Assembly: GCA_018823885.1 (NCBI GenBank)
Contig: JAHJHG010000007.1
Coordinates: 1-54,256, forward strand
Length of the DNA stretch: 54,256 nt
Direction of reading: 5' to 3'
DNA from: Patescibacteria group bacterium
GTDB lineage: Bacteria; Patescibacteriota; Microgenomatia; UBA8517
Shown piece by piece: positions 9,519 through 19,099 of this stretch. Each line of letters begins with the position of its first letter. The stretch's first letter is position 1. The position numbers and the translations under genes are program-made. The notes under the pieces are model-generated. The model saw only the letters and a list, made by a program, of their open reading frames with translations, had not been told where the DNA came from and made no database searches.

Positions 9519-10865
9519 TCAATAAAATTCCGTTTGTTCGCGTTTAAATATAGTGTTTCCTAAAACTAAACCAATATAATAAATCATCAATGGAAGAAAA
9601 AATATAGACATTCTTCTGGCAGAACCCGGTATTTTCTTCCATTCTACGTTAGTAATACTAAATGCATATGTACCCACAAACAATAGCAACAGATTTACAA
9701 TAATAATTAATAAAAGCACCAAATGCCCCTTTTTGTGTCGATTCTTGATGTCAATAAAGGCAGCGATTAAAAAGAAAAAAAACATTGGGCCCCACGTTAA
9801 AATGATGTTCTGATAAATATATCCTACGACTTCGATAACTCTGTTTAAACTAGCTCCGCTTAATAAAATCTTACTAGCCGAAGATATCTGTCCAGAAGTC
9901 GACATTGTATCTCCAAAAAAGCGACTTAGATGCACTTTCCAAGGCTGCTGAATAATTAAAAATCCTGGAAGATATGTCAATATTGGAAAGATGCTTTTCT
10001 TGTAAATCGAATAAAGCAAAACAACCACGATTCCAGTCAACCAAAATGGTTCTGTGGCCCTAGTCCAAGTACTTAGTCCAATCAGAAGGGAAGATAATAA
10101 TAGATAGTTGTTACTTTTATTAATCACTGCCAAATAAAGGTACAAAGTGCCAGTAACATAAAATACAGTATATGGAAGATTTGTGTAGGCTATTACCGAC
10201 TGCTCAAACAATGTGGGGGTACTTACTAAAACAAACGTGAAAAATATAGCAACGGATATATTTGTATGCCTTCTAAGCACACCATAAAAAATTAAACCAA
10301 AAGACAAATAAAATAGAAAATAGGTGAATTTAGGATTTGAACCTCCGGCCACATATACAATTGTATGAGTCAGGGATGTTAATAGCGGGTAATGAGCAAA
10401 GTAATCAAATTGCTTGGCTACTTGAACGAAATAACCAGTCTGGGCAATAATTTTTGCTCGAAAATCATATAAGGCCAATGCATCCCATACATATACTGGG
10501 TAATATGCATTTATCAATAAACTTATGAAAAATATAAGGCATATCCCAACGCAAATAATTTTTTCATACCTTTTGAGAAATTTAAACTCCTTTAACATGT
10601 TCGGAATTTTAATTTCAATTTTTCTTTTTAGGAAATGGCAAATATATCGAACAAGAACAATGAGTGTTAAAAGTAATATCACTATGCTTCCTAGTGTAAT
10701 TTTGACACCAATCCAGGAATAGAAAAACATCATTAGCGTTGTAAGGCCAAGCCCTAAAATATAGGATAAGCCCAATTTTTCCAAGAAAGGCAAGCCTTCT
10801 TTGATCAAGGATGAAAATATTAAACCGAAATATATAATTAGTATAAAAGTCAATAAGACGAACAT
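9519..10865 (-). CDS. GT-C-type membrane glycosyltransferase (GT39-like), copy B of a duplicated two-gene module
   Basis: Polytopic; YVWDALALYDFRAKIIAQ, SVIAYTNLPYTVFYV, LSTWTRATEPFWL, all shared with the ORF at 11904..13241. Confidence 0.7.
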   Translation of the reverse strand: MFVLLTFILIIYFGLIFSSLIKEGLPFLEKLGLSYILGLGLTTLMMFFYSWIGVKITLGSIVILLLTLIVLVRYICHFLKRKIEIKIPNMLKEFKFLKRYEKIICVGICLIFFISLLINAYYPVYVWDALALYDFRAKIIAQTGYFVQVAKQFDYFAHYPLLTSLTHTIVYVAGGSNPKFTYFLFYLSFGLIFYGVLRRHTNISVAIFFTFVLVSTPTLFEQSVIAYTNLPYTVFYVTGTLYLYLAVINKSNNYLLLSSLLIGLSTWTRATEPFWLTGIVVVLLYSIYKKSIFPILTYLPGFLIIQQPWKVHLSRFFGDTMSTSGQISSASKILLSGASLNRVIEVVGYIYQNIILTWGPMFFFFLIAAFIDIKNRHKKGHLVLLLIIIVNLLLLFVGTYAFSITNVEWKKIPGSARRMSIFFLPLMIYYIGLVLGNTIFKREQTEFY

Positions 10866-10867
10866 AG

Positions 10868-11878
10868 TTATTTTGTAATTTTAATAACTCCCCATAACTC
10901 TTTGTCTTTTACTGCTTCGTAAACATAATTTCCCATTACTTTATCTTTGTCTTTCTCATTTGTTATATAAATTATTTCTTCGGCGGCGACATCAAACTTG
11001 GGCCAACCATGAGTATAGTCGTATTCTGTCCCAATGGTCTCCCCCCAAGCTATTAACACATAATCTATGTCATTCTTTGTGTAATTAGCTCCAGGTAAAT
11101 ATTCTTCGCCATTCAACACTTTTCTTGGATAAAGAAAATAGCGTAAATATGCAGAATTCCCTGTTTGTGGCCAAGGATATCCTTGTGGGGGTATAAGTAT
11201 TGTAGATTCTTCAGGTACGTTTGTTTTTATAAAGCTTGTATATTCATAAAACAAAGGAGTCACCTTCTCGCTCATTTTTAAATCATAAGAAGCAAGGGGA
11301 TTACTCAACATAAAGGAAATATCTTTTTCAATCATCGAGCTTATTCCGATCAAATTATCAGCCGACACCATTAATGCCAATGTGATAATAATCATTTCCG
11401 GTCTAATTTTCTTAATTATATTTTTATTATTCACTATCGTATGAAATCCACGGCGGCTTAGGGCATAACTTATTAGTACAACAAAAAGTGGCCACTTAAG
11501 CTCTGCTGGATGAACATGTAATTTTGAAAAAACAAAGTTTGAATAGTTTAACTTCTCTAGATTCATCAGTGATAAATACAGTAGCCCAAATAAGAAAGCT
11601 AAGCTTAAATTTATCTTGTTCAATTTTTCACTCAAAACACTTTTTTTATACTTTGGATCATATTTTGAAAACAGGCAAGCTGCAATTAATATAAAATAAA
11701 CCCATAGAGGATTTATCAATAGATATTTCTTTGTCACACCTGGATACAACAATGCCTCTCCGATACTGACCAATAATGCAGATGCCCAAATTAGAGGAAA
11801 AATTGAGTAACACAAACTTCTCACTTGTTTTAACAAAACTAGCAGATTTGTTTTATTGTATTTCTGTATATTTTGCAT
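10868..11878 (-). CDS. Membrane protein with C-terminal extracytoplasmic domain (PPQGxxWPxxGN family), copy B partner
   Basis: Several TM segments then VPEESTILIPPQGYPWPQTGNSAYLRYFLYPRKVL; same motif as ORF 13238..14197. Confidence 0.6.
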   Translation of the reverse strand: MQNIQKYNKTNLLVLLKQVRSLCYSIFPLIWASALLVSIGEALLYPGVTKKYLLINPLWVYFILIAACLFSKYDPKYKKSVLSEKLNKINLSLAFLFGLLYLSLMNLEKLNYSNFVFSKLHVHPAELKWPLFVVLISYALSRRGFHTIVNNKNIIKKIRPEMIIITLALMVSADNLIGISSMIEKDISFMLSNPLASYDLKMSEKVTPLFYEYTSFIKTNVPEESTILIPPQGYPWPQTGNSAYLRYFLYPRKVLNGEEYLPGANYTKNDIDYVLIAWGETIGTEYDYTHGWPKFDVAAEEIIYITNEKDKDKVMGNYVYEAVKDKELWGVIKITK

Positions 11879-11903
11879 GTTATTTGTTTATTAACCAAAA
11901 AAC

Positions 11904-13241
11904 TTAGGATCGGACAAACGCGCGCTTAATAATCTCTGAAAAACCAATCTTTCTTTTACCAAGGCCTGTTCTGGTTTCACCAAGGATAATCTTGACATTT
12001 TTAAGAAGCAAATAAGCACTAATAGGCAACAGATAGGTCGAAGATCTCATCAACGATTCCCCCATCTCTACCCACCAATCATACTCTAGAGAAATTAAAT
12101 ATAAACTACCCCAATAGAAAAGTATGCTAAATATTATTACCCATCCAGCGAATATGTCTGCCAACTTCTTTCTTCTGCCAATATTTATGAGGGAAACTAA
12201 ATAGACCAACAAAGTTAAACCCCATGATCGGATTAGGTATAAGGTAACTTTAAATAAGCCTCCTGTAAATATCCCCAAAATTCCCTCAATTATCGTTATG
12301 TGTGAGAAATCAAATATTTGAGGGTTGTCAGCAATGGAACCGACAAAGAATTGCCAAGAATAATATTGCAGAGCACAAAATACAAACAATACTACTATCG
12401 ACAAGGAAATGGTTTTATTTTTTCGCTTAACTAGTGCCGTGAGAAAAAAAGCTATGACTACAGCGATCCATATGGGCTCTAGAAACCTAATAAATTGAGA
12501 CGTTCCAATAAGAACCGTTCCAAAAAACAAAGACCACTTCTCTTTAGACTCAATAAAATGAAGGATTAAGAAAAAACCAAAAATTATATAAAGGGTAAAT
12601 GGCAAGTTCGTATACTCTATTATTGAAGTATAAAAAATATTGGTATTTGCAATCGATAAAAACATTAATAAAGCAGCAAAAAGCACGCCTAAACGTTCTT
12701 TTGTTAGTAAAAATATTCCTAAGCCAAGCAGAATCAGATTAAGTGAATAATAAAAACTTATTGGCGCAATTGAGACGTGTTCATGCCAAAAGCGATGGAC
12801 TATTGATGTGTATGGCGGATAAAGTAGATAGTAATATTGATTCTTGTCATCAAATTTAGAAAGGGATACCATCTCCGAGAAATTCATCCCCTGACTTAAA
12901 AATTTTGCACGAGCATCATAAAGAGCAATAGCATCCCATTCAATAGCACCTTTAGATAGATTCACATAGCTTGAAATAATAATTACTACTAACGAAATTG
13001 CAAATAGGAAAATAGTAATTTTTGCATCTCTCTTGCCTTTTTTATTTGGCACCACAATCCTCCGTTTTTTTTCAAACATGAAAAATATAATCCCACCCAT
13101 AAATAACAGTGAATATGAAATTATATCAATAGTCCCCACAACACTTGTTGCATATGCGGGCTCAAGCTTAAAAAAGTAAAGCTTTACCAAAAACATCAAA
13201 GAAATAAAAATAATGGCAATAGTAAATTTAGTAATCCTCAT
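11904..13241 (-). CDS. GT-C-type membrane glycosyltransferase (GT39-like), copy A of the duplicated two-gene module
   Basis: IEWDAIALYDARAKFLSQ, SIIEYTNLPFTLYII, GTSQFIRFLEPIWI align with ORF 9519..10865. Confidence 0.7.
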   Translation of the reverse strand: MRITKFTIAIIFISLMFLVKLYFFKLEPAYATSVVGTIDIISYSLLFMGGIIFFMFEKKRRIVVPNKKGKRDAKITIFLFAISLVVIIISSYVNLSKGAIEWDAIALYDARAKFLSQGMNFSEMVSLSKFDDKNQYYYLLYPPYTSIVHRFWHEHVSIAPISFYYSLNLILLGLGIFLLTKERLGVLFAALLMFLSIANTNIFYTSIIEYTNLPFTLYIIFGFFLILHFIESKEKWSLFFGTVLIGTSQFIRFLEPIWIAVVIAFFLTALVKRKNKTISLSIVVLFVFCALQYYSWQFFVGSIADNPQIFDFSHITIIEGILGIFTGGLFKVTLYLIRSWGLTLLVYLVSLINIGRRKKLADIFAGWVIIFSILFYWGSLYLISLEYDWWVEMGESLMRSSTYLLPISAYLLLKNVKIILGETRTGLGKRKIGFSEIIKRAFVRS

Positions 13242-14197
13242 TTAAATATAATTTTGTATATTACTATATCGACTTTGTCAGAGATCGTCTCAAGTTCTTC
13301 ATATGTAACTTTATCTTCTTCATTAAAAATAATTGTTTTTTTTGCTCTATTAATCTCGGGCCAGGGCGGTTCTGTAACATATGGAAAATAGGCTTCACCA
13401 ATTTCTTCTACAAAAGCTTGATCATTAATAAGAGCACCACTAATTAAAATTCGCGGAAAAAGAAAATATCTTATAATCGGTTGGTTCCCCACTTCCGGCC
13501 ATTTTGAACCCTGAGGAGGATGAATAATTTTTGCATCCTCGGGAACAATATTCGATAAACTTTCTATATATACATAGCGCCACCCTATTTTGGTTTCATA
13601 ATCTCCTTTGGGAATCCGCAATAATGTTCGTATATTCGAAAAGGGATACAAAGATAGAAGTAACAAAATTACTATACCCAAAGTCGTTAAAACAATGTTT
13701 ATATCTGTTATCCATACACCAGCAATTCCCTTTTTTAAAGTTCTGCTAACCACTACAAATATCAACCCCGCAATTAATCCAAAAACAATGTAATTTGCGG
13801 TGCTTATAAATCTGAGGTCTTCCGGCCGCACACCATAAGTCGAGTACAGGTAATTCGGATAGTAATAAATATCAAAATCCAGAAGCCATCCTGCAATAAA
13901 ATTAACAATAGCCGAGGTTAAAGCTACGACAATTAGGGCTACCGTATGTTCCCGCGACACTTTTTCATCAATAAATCTTTTTATCCACGCCACTATAATG
14001 ACTAGAGAAAACAAAAGAAAAATCGGTTTATAAACTTTATAAGAAAAGGACAATAACAACGCCACAGGGTTATAGATACTAGAAACGTGGGTCATATAAT
14101 TATATTTAAGAACACCTACAAGGGGGTACAACAAAAACATCATCCATGGCACGATAAACGCGAAGGGATTGTAAATATAATTTTTTAATTTTTTCAT
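13238..14197 (-). CDS. Membrane protein with C-terminal extracytoplasmic domain (PPQGxxWPxxGN family), copy A partner
   Basis: VPEDAKIIHPPQGSKWPEVGNQPIIRYFLFPRILI; 4-nt overlap with the downstream GT-C gene. Confidence 0.6.
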   Translation of the reverse strand: MKKLKNYIYNPFAFIVPWMMFLLYPLVGVLKYNYMTHVSSIYNPVALLLSFSYKVYKPIFLLFSLVIIVAWIKRFIDEKVSREHTVALIVVALTSAIVNFIAGWLLDFDIYYYPNYLYSTYGVRPEDLRFISTANYIVFGLIAGLIFVVVSRTLKKGIAGVWITDINIVLTTLGIVILLLLSLYPFSNIRTLLRIPKGDYETKIGWRYVYIESLSNIVPEDAKIIHPPQGSKWPEVGNQPIIRYFLFPRILISGALINDQAFVEEIGEAYFPYVTEPPWPEINRAKKTIIFNEEDKVTYEELETISDKVDIVIYKIIFK

Positions 14198-15804
14198 TCC
14201 AGTTGCCTAATTTCCCAGTAGTAGTTAAAGCTGTCTTCCTTTAGTGGTGGTTCAGAAAGTGTTTTGATGGGCCTTAGGGGAAATTTTTCTCTAAATACAA
14301 GAGGGTCAATTTGTTTAATTTCATAACTCTTACTTTTTATAATTTTGTAGTTTAATTTAATCAACTCCGGTTCTTCGATTGCCAATTCAAACGGTATTCG
14401 GGTAAAAAGATAGCCCGTATTGGGCAAATCACCTTTAAGCCTTTGAGTCCTTACGTCTTTGTTATATAAATATTTTAAGTGTAGTGGAATCTCATAAAGA
14501 ACTTCCCACGTGCCTAGACTGTCCGTCGCATTTATATATAATGTCTCGTTCTCAAGGGCTGAGATTGCCATTACCTGATCTGCCCCAAACTCCAAACATT
14601 GACTATACCAATTTTTATAGTTTATAGTTTTTGCAAGGTTTACGGGGAAACCAACGAAAAATAAATTCGTAAAGATAATTACCAATACTAAAGTGATTAT
14701 TATTTTATACATCGCGGTTTTCCCCCATCTGAAAATTGAAGCCATCAAGTAATCAGCAATTTTTGAAAATAGCACTCCAGTGATAATAGAAAAACAAAAA
14801 ATCGGAACTAAGATATATCTGTCGAGCACAAATCGCCAGGGCAACAATATCGCCGTACTTAGAAAAAAAGCTAGAACCCAGAATAAAAATTGTTCATTTA
14901 TTATCTCTTTTCTCAATTTTTTTGAAAAAAACACTACGGGAAACGTTAGTCCAACAAGTTTTAAAAAGGGTGAAGTCATGTTGCTAATATGTAGCGTGTA
15001 AGCCAAACCATTGCCAAAAAACCTTTCAAAATTAATCTGAAAATTTTCAGCGTAAGCCAGAGTCTCGTTTTGTGGCCTAGCTAGCAATTTCCCTGCAACT
15101 ACAAATAAAACAACAAAGATTGCCAATTTCACAGAAAGCTTCTTGTCACTTTCCTTTTTTATATATAAAAAGCTTATAAACAAAGGGGCAAACACAATAA
15201 CAAACGAGGGTTCTTTAACCGTAATTGCTGCTAGCAACATAAAGACTAAAAGAGAAGTAAAAGCCCGTGGATAAGACTTAATCCTTTTTACACCAGATCT
15301 AGACAAATATATCAGTGAAAAAAACCCAATGAGTAAAATCTGGTACGGCTCTTGAGGACCCAACCTTATTATGTTTTCAGAAAAAGAAAACGAGGAAACA
15401 AATATACCAGACGACAGAATAACCGATAAAGGACCGCCTCCTGCTTGAATAGCTGAAGCCATCAAAAGAAGCAAGAGTAGGTAGCCGACAATATATACCC
15501 TAAATTGATGGTGCAGGATGGGATTTATCCCTAACACTTTGTACAAAATATGTTGTATGCCCCAATATCCAGGCCTGAACCTACCGGATTGCTTTTCAAT
15601 TAAAATCTCCTTAAGGGGAGCACATTCACCGGAATTAAAACATTCATCAAACAAATATGAATTGTGGACAGATTGGCCATCATCTATAAGGGAAAAGTGT
15701 TTGTATGAATGCGGAGAAAGAACAAAAAATGCATAAAGAAAATAAAGCAAAGAAACTATAAATACAACTAACCAATACTTTCTAATTACTTCTTTAATTC
15801 TCAT
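14194..15804 (-). CDS. Polytopic membrane protein, probable GT-C-type glycosyltransferase (TMTC/GT39-like)
   Basis: IDDGQSVHNSYLF...SGRFRPGYWGIQHILYKVLGINPILHHQFRVYIVGYLL; multi-TM with C-terminal soluble domain. Confidence 0.55.
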   Translation of the reverse strand: MRIKEVIRKYWLVVFIVSLLYFLYAFFVLSPHSYKHFSLIDDGQSVHNSYLFDECFNSGECAPLKEILIEKQSGRFRPGYWGIQHILYKVLGINPILHHQFRVYIVGYLLLLLLMASAIQAGGGPLSVILSSGIFVSSFSFSENIIRLGPQEPYQILLIGFFSLIYLSRSGVKRIKSYPRAFTSLLVFMLLAAITVKEPSFVIVFAPLFISFLYIKKESDKKLSVKLAIFVVLFVVAGKLLARPQNETLAYAENFQINFERFFGNGLAYTLHISNMTSPFLKLVGLTFPVVFFSKKLRKEIINEQFLFWVLAFFLSTAILLPWRFVLDRYILVPIFCFSIITGVLFSKIADYLMASIFRWGKTAMYKIIITLVLVIIFTNLFFVGFPVNLAKTINYKNWYSQCLEFGADQVMAISALENETLYINATDSLGTWEVLYEIPLHLKYLYNKDVRTQRLKGDLPNTGYLFTRIPFELAIEEPELIKLNYKIIKSKSYEIKQIDPLVFREKFPLRPIKTLSEPPLKEDSFNYYWEIRQLE

Positions 15805-16571
15805 TGTTTCTTCATTCGTATTTGCACTGAGCCCCCAAGGTATTTCACAATAGGCAGTTTACCAAATAGTGAAAATACTTTGTCAATTCTTATTAACAAG
15901 GGTAAGCTGAACACCTTAAGGGGCCAAATAAACTCAGTCATTGAAACATTAACTTCAAAGGGGGCAAAATAGCCACCAAGCGTTAAGGGATTAATTGCCC
16001 ATTCATCTTTTGAATCTCCTGCCTTTTTCTTTAAATACGGGGTTGATTTAATAAGATAGACCACAGGATTTAAAATATTTGGTTCATAAAAAAAAGCAAT
16101 GCCTCCTGGCTTTAATACCCTCGCAATTTCTATATTTATCTTAGTCAGATAGAGATGGTGTAATACGTAATACCCACAAACCACATCAAAGGTTCCCTTC
16201 TTAAAACCAGTAGAATAAGCGTTTTTTGTGATAAATGATACGTTATCAAGTTCTGCACATTTCCTTCGAGCCACCTTAATAATTTTTTCAGAAATGTCTA
16301 ATGCGACAACGCTTGACTGTGGCAAACGTGATGCTATTGCTTTTGTATACTCACCCGTACCGCATCCAATTTCCAATATTCTTAAACTCTTTTTTCCATA
16401 CTTCGCTGTAACAAAATTAACAAATTCTGTGCATTTTTTATTTATTTTATATTCTGTAAATTTATCTTTATATCCATAATTCTTGTCATAAGTCAAAGCA
16501 ATCCTATTAAAATACTTTCTTTCTTCTACCTCTCTTTTTGTCGATCTTTTTTTGTATATATCTTTTTTCAC
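15801..16571 (-). CDS. Class I SAM-dependent methyltransferase
   Basis: LRILEIGCGTGEYTKAIASRLPQSSVVALDISEKIIKVARRKC...FDVVCGYYVLHHLYLTKINIEIARVLKPGGIAFFYEPN. Confidence 0.9.
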   Translation of the reverse strand: MKKDIYKKRSTKREVEERKYFNRIALTYDKNYGYKDKFTEYKINKKCTEFVNFVTAKYGKKSLRILEIGCGTGEYTKAIASRLPQSSVVALDISEKIIKVARRKCAELDNVSFITKNAYSTGFKKGTFDVVCGYYVLHHLYLTKINIEIARVLKPGGIAFFYEPNILNPVVYLIKSTPYLKKKAGDSKDEWAINPLTLGGYFAPFEVNVSMTEFIWPLKVFSLPLLIRIDKVFSLFGKLPIVKYLGGSVQIRMKKQ

Positions 16572-16573
16572 AA

Positions 16574-17257
16574 TTATCTTTTTAATGCCGCATATAATTT
16601 TATTAGATCGGCAGGTGTTTGAAATATTCTATTTGAAAATCTCGGGGACCTTCTCTCAATAATCTCAACAGGAAGCTCTAAAATATCCAGGCCCGCCCTC
16701 TGTGATCGAATTACTAACTCCGAATCAAAAATTCCCGTTTCGGTTCTACATCTATTTATAATCGGTAGAAGGATGTTTCTTCTAAAAGCTTTAATCCCGT
16801 GAGTATCTGTTCCTTTAAATCCAAAGAAAATCTTTAAAAATAGATTAAAAAAGAATGTGATTAGTTTTCTGTTTAGAGACCTATTGTCCTTAGATGAAGA
16901 AAGTAACTTTGAACCCGTAACTAAATCGTATCCCAATAAGTCAGCGTTTATCAAATCAATAAATTTCTTATCCCAAAAATCAACATTAAATATTACAATA
17001 TATCGCCCCCTTGCTTTTTTAATTCCGCGGATTAGTGCTTTCCCATATGCAGGTTCGAGCAAGCATTCAACCTTAATTCTAAAATTTTTTCGAGCACATG
17101 CTTTTGCGATTTCTAATGTATTATCGCTACTTCCATTTTCAACAACTACAACTTCATAAGTTAATCTGGCTACGTCCAGATAGCTAGTAATATCTTTTAG
17201 AACTGTTGATAACAACCCCTCCTCGTCCTTTGCTGGTAAAATAACGCTTAATTTCAT
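16574..17257 (-). CDS. Glycosyltransferase family 2, DPM1-like (polyprenyl-phosphate-sugar synthase-like)
   Basis: MKLSVILPAKDEEGLLSTVLKDITSYLD...VVVENGSSDNTLEIAKA...GKALIRGIKKARGRYIVIFNVDFWD; no strong C-terminal TM. Confidence 0.83.
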   Translation of the reverse strand: MKLSVILPAKDEEGLLSTVLKDITSYLDVARLTYEVVVVENGSSDNTLEIAKACARKNFRIKVECLLEPAYGKALIRGIKKARGRYIVIFNVDFWDKKFIDLINADLLGYDLVTGSKLLSSSKDNRSLNRKLITFFFNLFLKIFFGFKGTDTHGIKAFRRNILLPIINRCRTETGIFDSELVIRSQRAGLDILELPVEIIERRSPRFSNRIFQTPADLIKLYAALKR

Positions 17258-17274
17258 ATTTTTAACGATAACAT

Positions 17275-17280
17275 ATTATA
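17275..17280 (-). promoter_or_regulatory. Putative -10 box (TATAAT) for the leftward operon starting at 17257
   Basis: Plus-strand ATTATA = TATAAT on minus, 17 nt upstream of the ATG at 17257. A TTGACG lies further upstream but with a non-ideal 22-nt spacer. Confidence 0.45.
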
Positions 17281-17361
17281 CTTAAACACTACGGCAATTA
17301 CTCGTCAAATTTGCTAATTATTATATAGTTGATACATGCGCTACTTGGCGATTATCAAAAT

Positions 17362-17370
17362 TGATATAAT
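17362..17370 (+). promoter_or_regulatory. Putative extended -10 promoter (TGATATAAT) for the plus-strand gene at 17389
   Basis: TGnTATAAT perfect extended -10, 18 nt upstream of the ATG; no good -35. Confidence 0.5.
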
Positions 17371-17388
17371 CTGAATATTTCTAAAGAG

Positions 17389-19035
17389 ATGAAAAATTCA
17401 CTCAACTTAGTTGAAAACAACTTAAGAAAAATAATTAAACTTTATTTTAACGGTTTGAGAAAGGCAGGAAAAGTTTGGGGTTCACACATAGAAACATTTC
17501 TAAAAAACTCATATATTCACCCCATTCTTTTCTCTGCTTATCCAATATTGTTTTTTTACTCTTACAACATTACGGAACTTTTTCCTAGGGTGCTCTTGTT
17601 CCCGATTACTGTTTCTGTCCTTATGACAGTATTCTTGTGGGGCCTATTATATTTCATTTTTAAAAATATTTACAAATCTGCCTTAATAACGTCGGTATTT
17701 ATTTTATTATTCTTTTCCTTTACTCACCTTTATCAACTATTTATAAATCGTTTTCAAATTGGGGTCACCACACACCACGCGCTTGTCTTTTGTCTCGCTC
17801 TTTTAATACTAGTGGCGGTACTTCTTAAAAGAACGAAAAATGAACCCAAGACACTTACTCAGTTATTTAATATCATTTCACTCGCTTTATTCATCTCTGC
17901 TTCAATCAACATTGTATCGTACGAAGTTGGAATCAGAAATCAATTAGAGTCGGAAAGTATCTCGCAGGGAGATGCAGTAACTCAAGGAAATCAGGAACCT
18001 GTCGAAAACAGAGATATATACTATATTATTCTTGATGCTTATGGACGACAAGATATTCTTAACAAAAGTTATAATTATGACAATACAACATTTATCCAAT
18101 ATCTAGAAAAAAGGGGCTTCTACGTTGCCTCAGAAAGTAACAGTAATTACGCCTATACACATCTATCTCTCCCTTCAACTTTCAATTTTAAATATCTAAA
18201 TTATTTAACTGATCAATTTGGAAAAGAAAGGCGGACGATGGATCCGGTACTTGCCAAAATGCTTCATGAAAATGAGGTAAGTCGGCTTCTAAAATCCCAT
18301 GGGTACCAATTTATAAACTTTGGCTCAGGCTGGTTAACAACTGAAAATATATCTACGGCCGATGTCAACATTCGTGAAGGAAAATTCTTTTCTCTCTTTG
18401 GAAAAACCCTCATTATAAATGATTTTTACTCTGTATTATTGAATACAACAGCCTTGTCTCCATTTGTTAAAGAAAAACTGTCCAATGCAGCAAGGGAAAA
18501 AATGTTATATAACTTTTCTGAACTTGCAGAGATGCCTTATTTGAGAGAAACAAAGTTTATTTTGGCTCATTTTCTACTCCCTCACCCCCCTTATCTTTTC
18601 GACAAAAATGGAGAACCAGTACCTGAGGATAAAGCAGGTGGGTATGATAAAAAACTGGACATTGAGCAATTACAGTTCACCAATAAAAAAATTATAGAAA
18701 CAGTTGACAAAATATTATCTAGATCCAATCCGAAACCTATTATAATTATTGCTTCGGATCACGGACCTCTCTTTCCAGGACTCGAAGATTGGCCAAAAAC
18801 GCCATCTGAGGAGGTGGTAAAAAAGCGAATGAGTATCTTCAATGCCTACTATTTCCCTGAAGGTGGAAGCGATTTATTATACGATTCGATTACTCCGGTG
18901 AATACTTTCAGAATATTATTCAACTATTATTTTGGAACCAAATACGAACTATTAGAGGACAAAAGTTACTTTTCGTGGGCTAATGCCTATTACGAATTTT
19001 ATGATGTAACCGACCAAATAAAAATCAACGAATAA
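17389..19035 (+). CDS. Membrane-anchored sulfatase-like / alkaline phosphatase superfamily protein (possible phospho- or sulfo-group transferase/hydrolase)
   Basis: N-terminal TM helices, then DIYYIILDAYGRQDILNKSYNYDNTTFIQYLEKRGFYVASESNSNYAYTHLSLPSTFN and IIIIASDHGPLFPG (metal-binding D and DHG motifs). Only gene on the plus strand. Confidence 0.82.
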   Translation: MKNSLNLVENNLRKIIKLYFNGLRKAGKVWGSHIETFLKNSYIHPILFSAYPILFFYSYNITELFPRVLLFPITVSVLMTVFLWGLLYFIFKNIYKSALITSVFILLFFSFTHLYQLFINRFQIGVTTHHALVFCLALLILVAVLLKRTKNEPKTLTQLFNIISLALFISASINIVSYEVGIRNQLESESISQGDAVTQGNQEPVENRDIYYIILDAYGRQDILNKSYNYDNTTFIQYLEKRGFYVASESNSNYAYTHLSLPSTFNFKYLNYLTDQFGKERRTMDPVLAKMLHENEVSRLLKSHGYQFINFGSGWLTTENISTADVNIREGKFFSLFGKTLIINDFYSVLLNTTALSPFVKEKLSNAAREKMLYNFSELAEMPYLRETKFILAHFLLPHPPYLFDKNGEPVPEDKAGGYDKKLDIEQLQFTNKKIIETVDKILSRSNPKPIIIIASDHGPLFPGLEDWPKTPSEEVVKKRMSIFNAYYFPEGGSDLLYDSITPVNTFRILFNYYFGTKYELLEDKSYFSWANAYYEFYDVTDQIKINE

Positions 19036-19099
19036 TGCAAAAGGTCTTCTTTTCTTTATAGAAAACTTACATTATATTTATAATCGTAGCTAGGGTTTT

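Noticed and set aside
19036-19099. Possible bidirectional terminator between the convergent genes (TTTTCT-TTAT-AGAAAA inverted repeat)
   Set aside because: Only a 6-bp, all-but-one A/T stem with no GC-rich core or clear U-tract; not distinguishable from AT-rich background.
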